From Actinomycetes bacterium (lineage in GTDB: Bacteria; Actinomycetota; Acidimicrobiia; Acidimicrobiales; Acidimicrobiaceae): a stretch of DNA of 9,433 bases. This document shows positions 1 through 6,891 of this stretch, piece after piece. The notes beneath the pieces were generated by a model, which ran no database searches, was not told where the DNA came from, and worked only from the letters and a program-made list of their open reading frames with translations. Both the position numbers and the translations under genes were made by a program. Where the stretch lies: the NCBI GenBank assembly GCA_021790495.1, contig JAJYGZ010000079.1, forward strand, positions 1 through 9,433, given 5' to 3'. How positions within the stretch are numbered: position 1 is the stretch's first letter; each line of letters starts with the position of its first letter.

Positions 1-1290
1 CACCAGCAGCAGCGCGAGGATCACGGTCAATCCGTTTTCGAGCGCGTAAACCCAGAAGACCGCTCTCGCAAGTCGTGCCGCCTGGAGGCCCTGGACCGAA
101 GCCAAGAAGGCACCGAAACCAGGTAGTCCGAGTGCTAGCGCATATAGCGACGCGGTCGTGAGGTCGATTCCATGCGTAGTCGCCGCTCCGTGTCCAAGCA
201 GAATCGTCACCAATTGACGGCCAAGGGAGAGATAGATAAGCGCGGCCGGTATGAGAAGGGCGACCGAGATGCGGGTACCGCGGGTGAGGCTAACTCTGAA
301 TTGCCGCCGCTCTCCATGGGCGAAGTTTTCCGCCAAGGCGGGAATGATGGCCGCCATGATCGAGTAAGCGGCGATGCCATAGGGAAGTTGGAAGAAGAGG
401 TACGAGTTGTTGTACGCGCTGACCGAGCCTGCCGAGTGCGCGTCGGCGAGGGCGAGGATGACAAAGAGAGAGATTTGGTTACTCAGGACGTATCCGAAGG
501 TCCAGCCAGACAGACGTCCGATTTCACGGACCGCAGGGTGAAAGATGTCGAAGTTGACCCGGAGATGGTATCCCCGGTTACGCATCCCGAGCATTATTAC
601 TACGCACTGCAGTCCCACCCCGGCGCTGGTTCCCACTCCAAGCAGAATCAGGGCTCCCGACATGTGGCTCAAGGATACGACCGTGGCGGTGGCGCTCAAG
701 TGTCCAAAGACGGCGTGAAAGGCGAATAGGGAGACAATCGCGATGAGATTGTTTGCTATCGGGGCGAATGCCGGCAGCGCGAATCGTCCGCGCGTGTTCA
801 TCAGCGATGTAAAGAGCGAGATCAGACCGTAAAAAAACAGTTGTGGAGCGAAAAAACGCAGCAAGTTGGTAGCGGCGGCGAGTTGGATGCCTCTAGTCGG
901 GGAGTGGTTGCCGAGCATGTAGCCCCGGATTATTACGCCGGCTCCTAATTCGAAGATCAGAGTGGCAGCCACGAGGGTCGCTATGGAAATCGTCATGATG
1001 GCAGAGAGAGCTTCCCAGGCTTCTTCCTTAGAGACCCTGCTCGAAGACTTCACCATGATCGGGATAATGGTGGACGCCAGAACTCCGCCGACTAGGAGGT
1101 CGTAAAACGTGTTAGGTGCGTTGTTGGAGAGGTTGAAGACGTCGGACAGGGACGAGATTCCGAGCGCCCAAGCTACTGCGGCGAGTCGCGCCAATCCCGA
1201 AACTCGAGAAAGAAGCGTGCCGATGGCCATGGCGGAGGCATTTCGCCGCCTAGTGGTCGCCGCATTCGCCATGGCCTCAAGTTTTCTCAT
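1..1290 (-). CDS. murJ: Lipid II flippase MurJ (MviN family), C-terminus cut by window edge
   Basis: Reading the minus strand from 1290 gives an open frame of 430 codons that continues past base 1. It encodes a polytopic membrane protein of the MOP/MviN superfamily, which moves lipid II across the cytoplasmic membrane for peptidoglycan synthesis. The N-terminus has a basic tail (TTRRR), then the family signature GTLLSRVSGLAR, whose arginines (about residues 29 and 35) align by eye with E. coli R18 and R24, and SDVFNLSNNAPN with the conserved Asp. Many hydrophobic helices follow, with LPYGIAAYSIMAAIIPALAE typical of a mid-protein helix. The E. coli LRR motif is replaced by FYDLLVGGVLAS, as I recall for actinobacterial members. 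I chose the ATG at 1290 because GAAGG lies eight bases upstream; it overlaps the DUF6049 gene by 14 bp. An in-frame ATG at 1272 is the alternative. Co-transcription with the upstream gene is very likely. The family call is firm; the start is less certain. Confidence 0.95.
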   Translation of the reverse strand, partial: MRKLEAMANAATTRRRNASAMAIGTLLSRVSGLARLAAVAWALGISSLSDVFNLSNNAPNTFYDLLVGGVLASTIIPIMVKSSSRVSKEEAWEALSAIMTISIATLVAATLIFELGAGVIIRGYMLGNHSPTRGIQLAAATNLLRFFAPQLFFYGLISLFTSLMNTRGRFALPAFAPIANNLIAIVSLFAFHAVFGHLSATATVVSLSHMSGALILLGVGTSAGVGLQCVVIMLGMRNRGYHLRVNFDIFHPAVREIGRLSGWTFGYVLSNQISLFVILALADAHSAGSVSAYNNSYLFFQLPYGIAAYSIMAAIIPALAENFAHGERRQFRVSLTRGTRISVALLIPAALIYLSLGRQLVTILLGHGAATTHGIDLTTASLYALALGLPGFGAFLASVQGLQAARLARAVFWVYALENGLTVILALLLV

Positions 1291-3355
1291 TGCCACTGCC
1301 TTCAGAAGGACGCGGCACGAGAGTCCTATTTCGAGCACGTCCTTTTCGCAGGGTCCGAAGCCACCAGAGAGCCAAGATGGCAAGGGCGGCGCCGGTAAGC
1401 AAGGTTCCGGCCAAAGTAAAGGTGAGAGAGCGGATCTGGAGATTCGTAGCCGATATCGCGACTTTGCCGTCGGGCGTGGTCAAATCCAGGTTGGCCTGGA
1501 AGATCCCGAGTGTTTTGGTGTCGATCACGAATGAGGCGGTATTAGTCGCCGCGCCAACTTTGATCAACTGGGTTCCGCCCCCTTGAATTTTTAGGCGATC
1601 GCTGCTTAGCGTTAGTCGCAACTCGAGCGGTATCTTCCCCCGCGAGGTGACCGAGACCGGGACGGTGGCGCGGTTCGAGGTCAAGGTGACGACGCGGTTA
1701 GCCGGTAGGGCGACAGATGCGAATATCGCGTCAATTTCGCGAACCACAGATTCGATTTCGCTGGTAGATTTCGCGGGGCTGAGCTGGGAAGATAAGGCTG
1801 CATAAAGGGCCAATCGCAACTGTGCGACCAGTGGCCGGTCCGGAGTTGCTCCGGCGAAGGAGTCCAATAAGTTGCTCGCCGCCTTGAACCTGCGCGCAAC
1901 TTGGAGCGGTTTTGCTGCGCCTCGAACAATCGCGGTCGCTGGCCAGCTTTCCGGCGAGCTTTGCGAACTTAGACTTGCGAGTGCACTGGCGTCGCTGTAC
2001 GAGCGGAGCACCGGGCCCGCGGAGATCCCGCCCAGCAAACTATTCGATTTTGCTATGTTGGCGCTTGAGTCGGCAACGAGATTGACTGCCAAGACGCGGA
2101 GATTCGGGTCATTGGGTTGATCTTCGAATACCTGGATCATATCTGCCACGGTCAGTTCGGTATTTTCATATGCAGTACCGCCTGACGCCAGGTCGCTCTC
2201 GAGCTGAGGATCCAGCACGAGAGTCGCGAAACTCGTGCCCTGCGAAATCTCGAGGCGCAATCCCGACGTCAGGGTGTATTTGAGGTTCGGTTGGGCGACG
2301 GAGTTCGCCGAGGTGACCAAGTTGGAAATGCCGGCGCTTGCCAGGGTCTTGAGAGCAGAGGAATCTAGGTGTTCGGTAGTAAGGTACGTCGATTGAGATT
2401 GCGGGCCCCCAGCATTCGCGACTAGCTGATGCGATAGACGGAGTTCGGCGCCTAGATATTGGCCGAGGCCGCTCGCGCCAAGAGCGCCGAGGTTTACCGG
2501 TACAACATCCGTCGCGATTAGCTGGTGTCCAGGAACTTGCGCCCAAGCCAAGATCGTTTTCAGCGAATTTCGAACTGCTGCCGAACTGCTTTGCGCAGCC
2601 TCGGCGATGTCCAGAGACGAGAGCTTCAGGGTAAAGGATTGCTGGGAGTTTGCGCTTAGAAGAGCGGCAAGAGCGGGGAACTCTGTCGCGAGTGCCGAAG
2701 GCGGAATTCCGCTAGCGTCCACGCTAACGGCAATTCCCATCGGTACGATTCCTGGTTGTGAGCCGGCGAGAACTGCCATGGGCAGGACTTTTGTTGCGAC
2801 GGTGGCACCATCGTTAATTACTGCGAAGACGACGGGGTAGACGCCTTCGCATCCCTGAGCGCAACCCGGCAGCTCAACGTTGAGTGATGGCGAAGAGGCC
2901 GTGGTGGTTGTGGAGGGCGGCGGAGCGGACGAACTGACCTGAAATGGAATTGTGGCCATGCCCGAGAGCTTGCCCAGCGACGCGATCGCCAGCGGCGTCG
3001 ACGACCCTAAGGGGTAGCCTCCGACACCGTTTGACTGCATGTATTGGAGAGCGGATCGGCTTTGCAGTCGCGGATAGATGAGTGCCTCAATATAGGAGTT
3101 CGCGGGAACATTGCGAAACGAGATTTGAATCGGGACGGTATTGCCCAGTTCCACCACGGCCGGGCCCCCCGTCAATTCAACGGTGGGCTTTAGGCTCTGT
3201 GCCGCCTGGGCATCCAGTGAAGATCCAAAGATAGAAATTGGCACTAAGAGCAGGGCAAGAAGTGTGCGGAGAAATGTAACGAGCCGAAAGGTTGACAATG
3301 CGCGAGGTCGCGTATTGTTTCCCGCCGCCTTTTTCGAGTCACCCAGATTGCTCAC
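1277..3355 (-). CDS. DUF6049-family secreted protein with C-terminal membrane anchor
   Basis: This 692-residue protein has the topology of mycobacterial Rv3909, the partner always found beside MurJ. After a basic N-terminus there is a signal sequence (about residues 22-51, hydrophobic TLLALLLVPISIFG, cleavage likely at AQA-AQ). A long extracytoplasmic region follows, with a Pro/Ser/Thr-rich linker (about 141-157), a CxxxC pair (C165, C169) just before GVYPVVFAV, and a beta-rich segment near the end (about 555-638, including TPDGKVAISATNLQIRS). A single transmembrane helix (about 647-666, ending WWLRTLRKGRAR) leaves a short basic cytoplasmic tail. Function is unknown; position next to murJ suggests an envelope role (inference). 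The start is GTG at 3355 with only a weak GAG upstream. The central region is Ala/Ser-rich and diverged, so the family call rests on topology, the C-terminal motif and synteny. At 692 residues it is somewhat shorter than Rv3909 (about 800 from memory). Confidence 0.85.
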   Translation of the reverse strand: MSNLGDSKKAAGNNTRPRALSTFRLVTFLRTLLALLLVPISIFGSSLDAQAAQSLKPTVELTGGPAVVELGNTVPIQISFRNVPANSYIEALIYPRLQSRSALQYMQSNGVGGYPLGSSTPLAIASLGKLSGMATIPFQVSSSAPPPSTTTTASSPSLNVELPGCAQGCEGVYPVVFAVINDGATVATKVLPMAVLAGSQPGIVPMGIAVSVDASGIPPSALATEFPALAALLSANSQQSFTLKLSSLDIAEAAQSSSAAVRNSLKTILAWAQVPGHQLIATDVVPVNLGALGASGLGQYLGAELRLSHQLVANAGGPQSQSTYLTTEHLDSSALKTLASAGISNLVTSANSVAQPNLKYTLTSGLRLEISQGTSFATLVLDPQLESDLASGGTAYENTELTVADMIQVFEDQPNDPNLRVLAVNLVADSSANIAKSNSLLGGISAGPVLRSYSDASALASLSSQSSPESWPATAIVRGAAKPLQVARRFKAASNLLDSFAGATPDRPLVAQLRLALYAALSSQLSPAKSTSEIESVVREIDAIFASVALPANRVVTLTSNRATVPVSVTSRGKIPLELRLTLSSDRLKIQGGGTQLIKVGAATNTASFVIDTKTLGIFQANLDLTTPDGKVAISATNLQIRSLTFTLAGTLLTGAALAILALWWLRTLRKGRARNRTLVPRPSEGSGNEKT

Positions 3356-3382
3356 CGCATCTCGTCACTGGTCGTTTGTAAG

Positions 3383-3396
3383 ACCACGTCCGTGGT
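3383..3396. repeat. Short inverted repeat ACCACG-TC-CGTGGT
   Basis: Perfect 6-bp arms are separated by two bases, and the repeat lies about 28 bp upstream of the GTG start of the DUF6049 gene. The position would suit an operator or an mRNA leader hairpin for the DUF6049-murJ transcript. A dyad of this size can also arise by chance. Confidence 0.35.
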
Positions 3397-3492
3397 GTAA
3401 TTCTGCCTCGTGTCGGACATCGCACATGAGCACTCTCAATAGTAACTGACGCGTGGCGGACCGGACCGATGGCTGGCGTGCTCGACACTCCA

Positions 3493-3512
3493 AGGTGACG
3501 GGATTCTCACCT
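3493..3512. repeat. Inverted repeat AGGTGA-N8-TCACCT, possible operator
   Basis: Perfect 6-bp arms surround an 8-base spacer, 20 bp in all. The right arm falls where the -35 element of the putative leaderless deacetylase promoter would be (the -10 is at 3530-3535). Binding of a dimeric regulator here could control the deacetylase-CCA operon. The regulator is not identifiable from the sequence. Confidence 0.4.
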
Positions 3513-3529
3513 ATGTTGGCGTCGCGACC

Positions 3530-3535
3530 TAAGCT
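3530..3535 (+). promoter_or_regulatory. Putative -10 element (TAAGCT) of a leaderless promoter
   Basis: TAAGCT fits the actinobacterial TANNNT -10 pattern and ends seven bases before the GTG at 3543, which would place the transcription start at or next to the start codon. No Shine-Dalgarno-like sequence precedes the GTG, and an in-frame TAG at 3537-3539 rules out any earlier start. Leaderless initiation, common in actinobacteria, explains all three observations. An overlapping TATAGC at 3535-3540 is an alternative -10 but sits too close to the start codon. No good -35 is visible. Confidence 0.45.
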
Positions 3536-3542
3536 ATAGCCC

Positions 3543-4556
3543 GTGGGAATTCTGATTGGAACGCACCCTAAATTTGCTGAGCACGATTCGGGAACCCATC
3601 ATCCGGAAAACCCTGCGCGGCTCGATGCCGTCCTGTCAGCTGTTCCAGAGTCGGGTGTAGCGGACGCGGTCAAATTCTTTGTCCCTGAGCCGGCGACGAT
3701 GGCTGATCTCTATCGAGTGCACGAGACGAACTATATCGACGCGCTGCGCCGCTTTTGCCTCATGGGCGGCGGGCGACTCGACCCCGATACCGCAGTGTCC
3801 GTTGCCTCTTGGGATGCCGCCCTGCTAGCCGCCGGATCGGGTGTCGACGCGATTCGCCGTCTCCGTGGGGGCGAGGCCTCTTCGGCGTTTTTGGCGGTTC
3901 GGCCACCCGGTCATCATGCTGTGGTGGATCGCGCCATGGGATTTTGCCTGATAAATAATGTAGCTGTGGCGGCGTCAAGTCTGGTAATTGAAGGCGAGCG
4001 GGTCTTGATATTCGATTTCGACGCCCATCACGGCAACGGAACGCAGGAAATCTTTTACAAGAACCCCGCGGTCCTCTACGTATCTGTCCACCAGTACCCG
4101 CTCTATCCCGGCACTGGTCGTGCCGAGGAAGTTGGATCTGGGGACGGTCACGGGTCAACCATCAACATTCCCGTGCCTGCTGGGACGACCTCGGCGACCT
4201 ATCGTGCGGCGATCGACGAGATTATTTGGCCAGCCGTGGAGAAATTTGCTCCGACCTGGGTTATAGCTTCGGCGGGATTCGACTCGCACCGATCGGATCC
4301 CCTTGCAGAACTTGGGCTGTCCGCCCCTGATTTTGGAGAGCTGACCTCGTGGCTGTTCTCGCTCGTCGAGCCGGGTCGTCGCTTGGCTTTTCTGGAAGGC
4401 GGGTACGATCTTGATGCCCTCCGGTCCAGCGCCGCATCCACGCTCGCAGCGATGGCAGGCGAACGCCTGGTCAATGAAGAGCCGAGTCGCGGAGAAGCGC
4501 ATCTGCCGGTCTTGCGAGCCATAAAAGAATCGAGAGCCCGATCGCTGGAACTTTGA
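3543..4556 (+). CDS. Class II histone-deacetylase-like amidohydrolase
   Basis: The 337-residue product is a full-length zinc-dependent deacetylase of the arginase/deacetylase fold. Diagnostic motifs appear in order: HPENPARL (about 19-27), RPPGHHA with the catalytic His pair H124/H125, GFCLINNVA (133-141), DFDAHHGNGTQ (158-168) with zinc ligands D160 and H162, SVHQYPLYPGTG (181-192), SAGFDSHRSDPL with third zinc ligand D247, and EGGYD with the catalytic Tyr at 288. All catalytic residues are present. The HQYPLYPGTG and RPPGHH motifs fit class II/HdaH-like enzymes better than AcuC. Relatives deacetylate acetyl-lysine, acetylpolyamines or small amides; the substrate here cannot be read from sequence. 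The GTG at 3543 is the first possible start after an in-frame stop at 3537. The stop overlaps the next gene's ATG (TGATG), implying translational coupling to the CCA enzyme. Confidence 0.93.
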   Translation: MGILIGTHPKFAEHDSGTHHPENPARLDAVLSAVPESGVADAVKFFVPEPATMADLYRVHETNYIDALRRFCLMGGGRLDPDTAVSVASWDAALLAAGSGVDAIRRLRGGEASSAFLAVRPPGHHAVVDRAMGFCLINNVAVAASSLVIEGERVLIFDFDAHHGNGTQEIFYKNPAVLYVSVHQYPLYPGTGRAEEVGSGDGHGSTINIPVPAGTTSATYRAAIDEIIWPAVEKFAPTWVIASAGFDSHRSDPLAELGLSAPDFGELTSWLFSLVEPGRRLAFLEGGYDLDALRSSAASTLAAMAGERLVNEEPSRGEAHLPVLRAIKESRARSLEL

Positions 4557-6037
4557 TGCCCGAGGTGTCAACTGCTGTAATTGCCAGACTCGAACGGATT
4601 CGACACGACACCGAGGGCGTCGTGTCCGCCTTTGATGCTGCGGGTTTCAGGCTCTACCTCGTAGGCGGATCCGTCCGCGACGCGATCTTGGATCAATTGC
4701 CGGCGCCGCTTGAGCGAGATGCGGAGATCGTCGGCGACGACCTCGACCCTGTTATTGTTGCCGACTTCGACTTTACGACGGATGCGCCACCGGACGCTGT
4801 CGAAGCGATGGTTTCTCCGTTGGCCGAGGCGATCTGGCTGGTGGGAAAACGCTTTGGCACCGTGTCCGCGCGGGTCAACGGGTTCACCCTCGAAATTACC
4901 ACCCACCGGGGCGAATCCTATAGCGATGAATCTCGAAAGCCCGAAGTGGTAATCTCGACGAGCTTGGACGCCGACCTCGTTCGCAGGGATTTTCGTATCA
5001 ACGCGATGGCGGTCGAGTTTACTCGGCGACGCGAGGTAGAGGTTATCGACAAGTTTGGCGGGCTGGCGGACATCGCCGCTCGAATCCTGCGAACCCCTGG
5101 AACCCCGGAAGACTCCTTTTCCGACGATCCGCTGCGAATGATGCGCGCAGCACGTTTTGCGGCTCGACTAGATTTTGAGCTTGCACCCGAAGTGAGATCG
5201 GCGATGGCCGATATGGCGCATCGATTGGAGATCGTGTCGCGTGAGCGGATTCGGGATGAGTTCGACAGGCTGATAACCGCATCGCGGCCGTCGATTGGCC
5301 TTCGAATCCTGGTTGACACCGGGCTTGCGGATCAGTTTCTCCCCGAACTGCCCGCTTTGGCGCTTGAGCAGGACCCGATACATCACCACAAAGATGTTTT
5401 GGAACACACCTATAGCGTCGTGGACAGCACCCATCCCGATCTAATTCTTCGCCTCGCAGCGCTCTTTCACGATGTCGGCAAGCCAGCGACGCGCAAGTTC
5501 GACCAGAGCGGAGTCAGTTTTCACAACCATGACAAGGTTGGCTCGAAAATGACCAAGAAGCGAATGCGTGAGCTGAAGTACTCGTCGGCGATGGTAACCG
5601 CCGTTTCCCGCCTCGTCTATTTACACCTGCGCTTTCATACCTATCAGGCCGGATGGACCGATAAGGCGGTACGTCGCTACATCGTCGAAGCCGGCGATCT
5701 CCTTGACCGCCTGAACGACTTGACGTTGGCCGATTGCACGACGCGAAATCTCAATAAAGTGAGGGCGCTCCAGGACAGGATGGTCGAGCTAAAAGTTCGT
5801 ATCCATGATCTTCGCGAGCGCGAAGAACTCGAAGCCCTTAGACCGGAATTGGACGGTGGCCAAGTCATGGAGATTCTTGACCTCGCGCCATCGCGCGAGG
5901 TCGGCGTCGCACTGGAATTCCTGCTTAATTTACGCCTTGACGAGGGGCTCTTAGGATACGAAGAGGCGAAAGCTCGGCTGGTTGACTTTTGGAAAGACCG
6001 CACGGCGCCTTCAGGCGGCATATCTGACCCGAGCTAG
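4556..6037 (+). CDS. cca: CCA tRNA nucleotidyltransferase (class II, with HD domain)
   Basis: The 493-residue enzyme adds or repairs the 3'-CCA of tRNAs from CTP and ATP. The catalytic head shows LVGGSVRD (35-42), the metal-binding DFDFTTDA (D70, D72), TLEITTHR with E113, RRDFRINAMA (143-152), DPLRMMRAARFAARLDF (191-207) and ERIRDEFDRL (230-239). An HD phosphohydrolase domain follows, with HHHKDVLEHT (276-285) and HDVGKP (305-310). The C-terminal part contains RFHTYQAGWTDKAVRRY and LADCTTRN, matching actinobacterial proteins annotated PcnA. I chose ATG at 4556: GGAA lies at good spacing, and the upstream TTG at 4553 is too close to it. Oddity: about 17 extra, mostly acidic residues (roughly 49-68) lie between GGSVRD and DFDFTTDA compared with the mycobacterial spacing as I remember it. 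A true poly(A) polymerase role is unlikely but not excluded by sequence alone. Confidence 0.93.
   Translation: MPEVSTAVIARLERIRHDTEGVVSAFDAAGFRLYLVGGSVRDAILDQLPAPLERDAEIVGDDLDPVIVADFDFTTDAPPDAVEAMVSPLAEAIWLVGKRFGTVSARVNGFTLEITTHRGESYSDESRKPEVVISTSLDADLVRRDFRINAMAVEFTRRREVEVIDKFGGLADIAARILRTPGTPEDSFSDDPLRMMRAARFAARLDFELAPEVRSAMADMAHRLEIVSRERIRDEFDRLITASRPSIGLRILVDTGLADQFLPELPALALEQDPIHHHKDVLEHTYSVVDSTHPDLILRLAALFHDVGKPATRKFDQSGVSFHNHDKVGSKMTKKRMRELKYSSAMVTAVSRLVYLHLRFHTYQAGWTDKAVRRYIVEAGDLLDRLNDLTLADCTTRNLNKVRALQDRMVELKVRIHDLREREELEALRPELDGGQVMEILDLAPSREVGVALEFLLNLRLDEGLLGYEEAKARLVDFWKDRTAPSGGISDPS
6034..6037. other. Shared CTAG: convergent overlapping stop codons
   Basis: The CCA gene ends with TAG at 6035-6037 and the convergent methyltransferase ends with TAG on the minus strand at 6036-6034, so both stops lie in one palindromic CTAG. 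There is no room for an intergenic terminator, and no strong hairpin with a T-run is seen on either side. Each transcript probably reads into the antisense of the other gene. Confidence 0.9.
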
Positions 6038-6654
6038 GACTTTTTGCACCGCAGCAGGTAGAAGTCCGGCATAAGCGGTTGCTGCATATCCGGTGCAAGA
6101 CTGATCTCCTCCAGCGAGTCGAGGGCAAATCCTGCCTTTTTAAGTTCGCCAAGCACACGAGAGACGACCTTTACTGTGATTCGAGGCGGCGAGTCGAATC
6201 CGAGCTGAAGTATTCGGGTTTCAATCAGAGTGGTCTCGAAGTAGCTATGGTCGGTGGGAAGATCGGAAAAGGCGCGTCGCCCGATAAGGGGATGAGGGAC
6301 CGCAAAGACAAAAATCCCCGAAAGTCTCAGCACTCTGCTCACCTGACGAAACAGACGTTCGGGATCTGGCGAACTCGCCACTCCGAAGGCTGATACGCAT
6401 ATGTCGATGGACTCAATTCCCACGAACGCCAATTGCGCGATATCGGATTGGCGTATTTGGAATGGGGTTTGCTCGGGACTAAGCGAATCAGAGATCTTCG
6501 CAATTATCTCTGGTGACGACTCGACGACAGTCAGAGCACCGATCTCCTCGAGGTGCTTGAAGCTTACTAGACCGCCAGCTCCGCCTAGCTCCAACACTCT
6601 GCAACCCGGAAACCACCCGATTTGGCGGTCGAGTTGAGATAGAAGCGGGTTCAC
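6034..6654 (-). CDS. Class I SAM-dependent methyltransferase, short N-terminus
   Basis: This 206-residue protein has the Rossmann-like methyltransferase fold: motif I VLELGGAGG (20-28), an acidic residue ending strand 2 (VVES, E45), D71 after strand 3, IDICVSAFGV (83-92) for motif post-I/II, and RVLRLSGIFVFAVPHPL (107-123). The SAFG and HP features resemble an actinobacterial Methyltransf_11-type family of unknown substrate. Motif I has GG where GC is usual. The start is GTG at 6654, immediately after an in-frame TAA, so the coding frame cannot begin earlier. This leaves only about 19 residues before motif I, and the N-terminal cap helices common in relatives seem absent. The GTG overlaps the stop of a 6-codon mini-ORF with a strong ribosome-binding site. 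The substrate is not predictable. Confidence 0.82.
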   Translation of the reverse strand: MNPLLSQLDRQIGWFPGCRVLELGGAGGLVSFKHLEEIGALTVVESSPEIIAKISDSLSPEQTPFQIRQSDIAQLAFVGIESIDICVSAFGVASSPDPERLFRQVSRVLRLSGIFVFAVPHPLIGRRAFSDLPTDHSYFETTLIETRILQLGFDSPPRITVKVVSRVLGELKKAGFALDSLEEISLAPDMQQPLMPDFYLLRCKKS

Positions 6655-6671
6655 GGCTTAGCTGCTCTCAT
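6651..6671 (-). CDS. Candidate 6-codon mini-ORF (MRAAKP) coupled to the methyltransferase
   Basis: On the minus strand ATG at 6671 is preceded at five bases by GAGGGGAG (6684-6677), the best Shine-Dalgarno near this gene. It opens a frame reading MRAAKP and stopping at TGA 6653-6651. The stop overlaps the methyltransferase start codon as GTGA, a common coupling arrangement. The methyltransferase GTG has only a poor site of its own (GAGAG about ten bases upstream), so ribosomes could be delivered by the mini-ORF. A frameshift that removed a longer N-terminus is an alternative reading. Confidence 0.4.
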   Translation of the reverse strand: MRAAKP

Positions 6672-6684
6672 CTCGACTCCCCTC

Positions 6685-6891
6685 GCGCGTCAGCCACAGC
6701 GGGTTTTCATCAGCTCATCGAGCCGGTTCGAAGTGCCGCGGTCAGCTCATCCAAAGAGGCTAGTAGATCTAGTCCGCTTATCTCAGCGTCAGGGGGCGAC
6801 GTCAGCTGCAGACCGACTCGCAGCGTTCATTCCTTCACCTAAGATGACGCCTCCCCAGGAAGCGGTCCAAGAGCGTTCAACCCAGTGGGGT
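6685..6891. other. Intergenic stretch without a recognisable gene
   Basis: Between the methyltransferase leader and the end of the inositol-phosphate synthase gene I see no convincing gene on either strand, no tRNA and no clear rho-independent terminator. It should hold the methyltransferase promoter and the 3' end of the inositol synthase transcript. A 10-bp direct repeat TCAGCTCATC occurs at 6710-6719 and 6742-6751, and a short dyad GCTGC-N10-GCAGC lies around 6810-6830; neither is clearly functional. Confidence 0.5.

Larger units (their letters stand above)
3356..3542. promoter_or_regulatory. Divergent intergenic control region
   Basis: This 187-bp stretch separates the minus-strand DUF6049-murJ pair from the plus-strand deacetylase-CCA operon, so it should carry promoters in both directions. 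It contains two inverted repeats (3383-3396 and 3493-3512) and a probable plus-strand -10 element just before the deacetylase gene. For the minus strand, TACTAT (complement of 3439-3444) is a possible -10 with no convincing -35, which would give a leader of roughly 75 bases. No RNA gene or small reading frame is evident. Confidence 0.5.

Noticed and set aside
172..729. Plus-strand open frame of 185 codons inside murJ
   Set aside because: The product is charged and low in recognisable structure, while the opposite strand gives a clear MurJ; it is a shadow frame.
4155..4571. Minus-strand frames opposite the deacetylase and the CCA gene
   Set aside because: Their products are Arg/Ser-rich shadow translations; the plus-strand genes carry full sets of catalytic motifs.
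6719..6745. GGTTCGAA resembling a tRNA T-loop
   Set aside because: The flanking bases do not form a T-stem, and no anticodon or acceptor stem is found at the expected distance.
6838..6891. Possible rho-independent terminator after inositol-phosphate synthase
   Set aside because: CCCCA and TGGGG can pair only across a long loop and no T-run follows on the minus strand.
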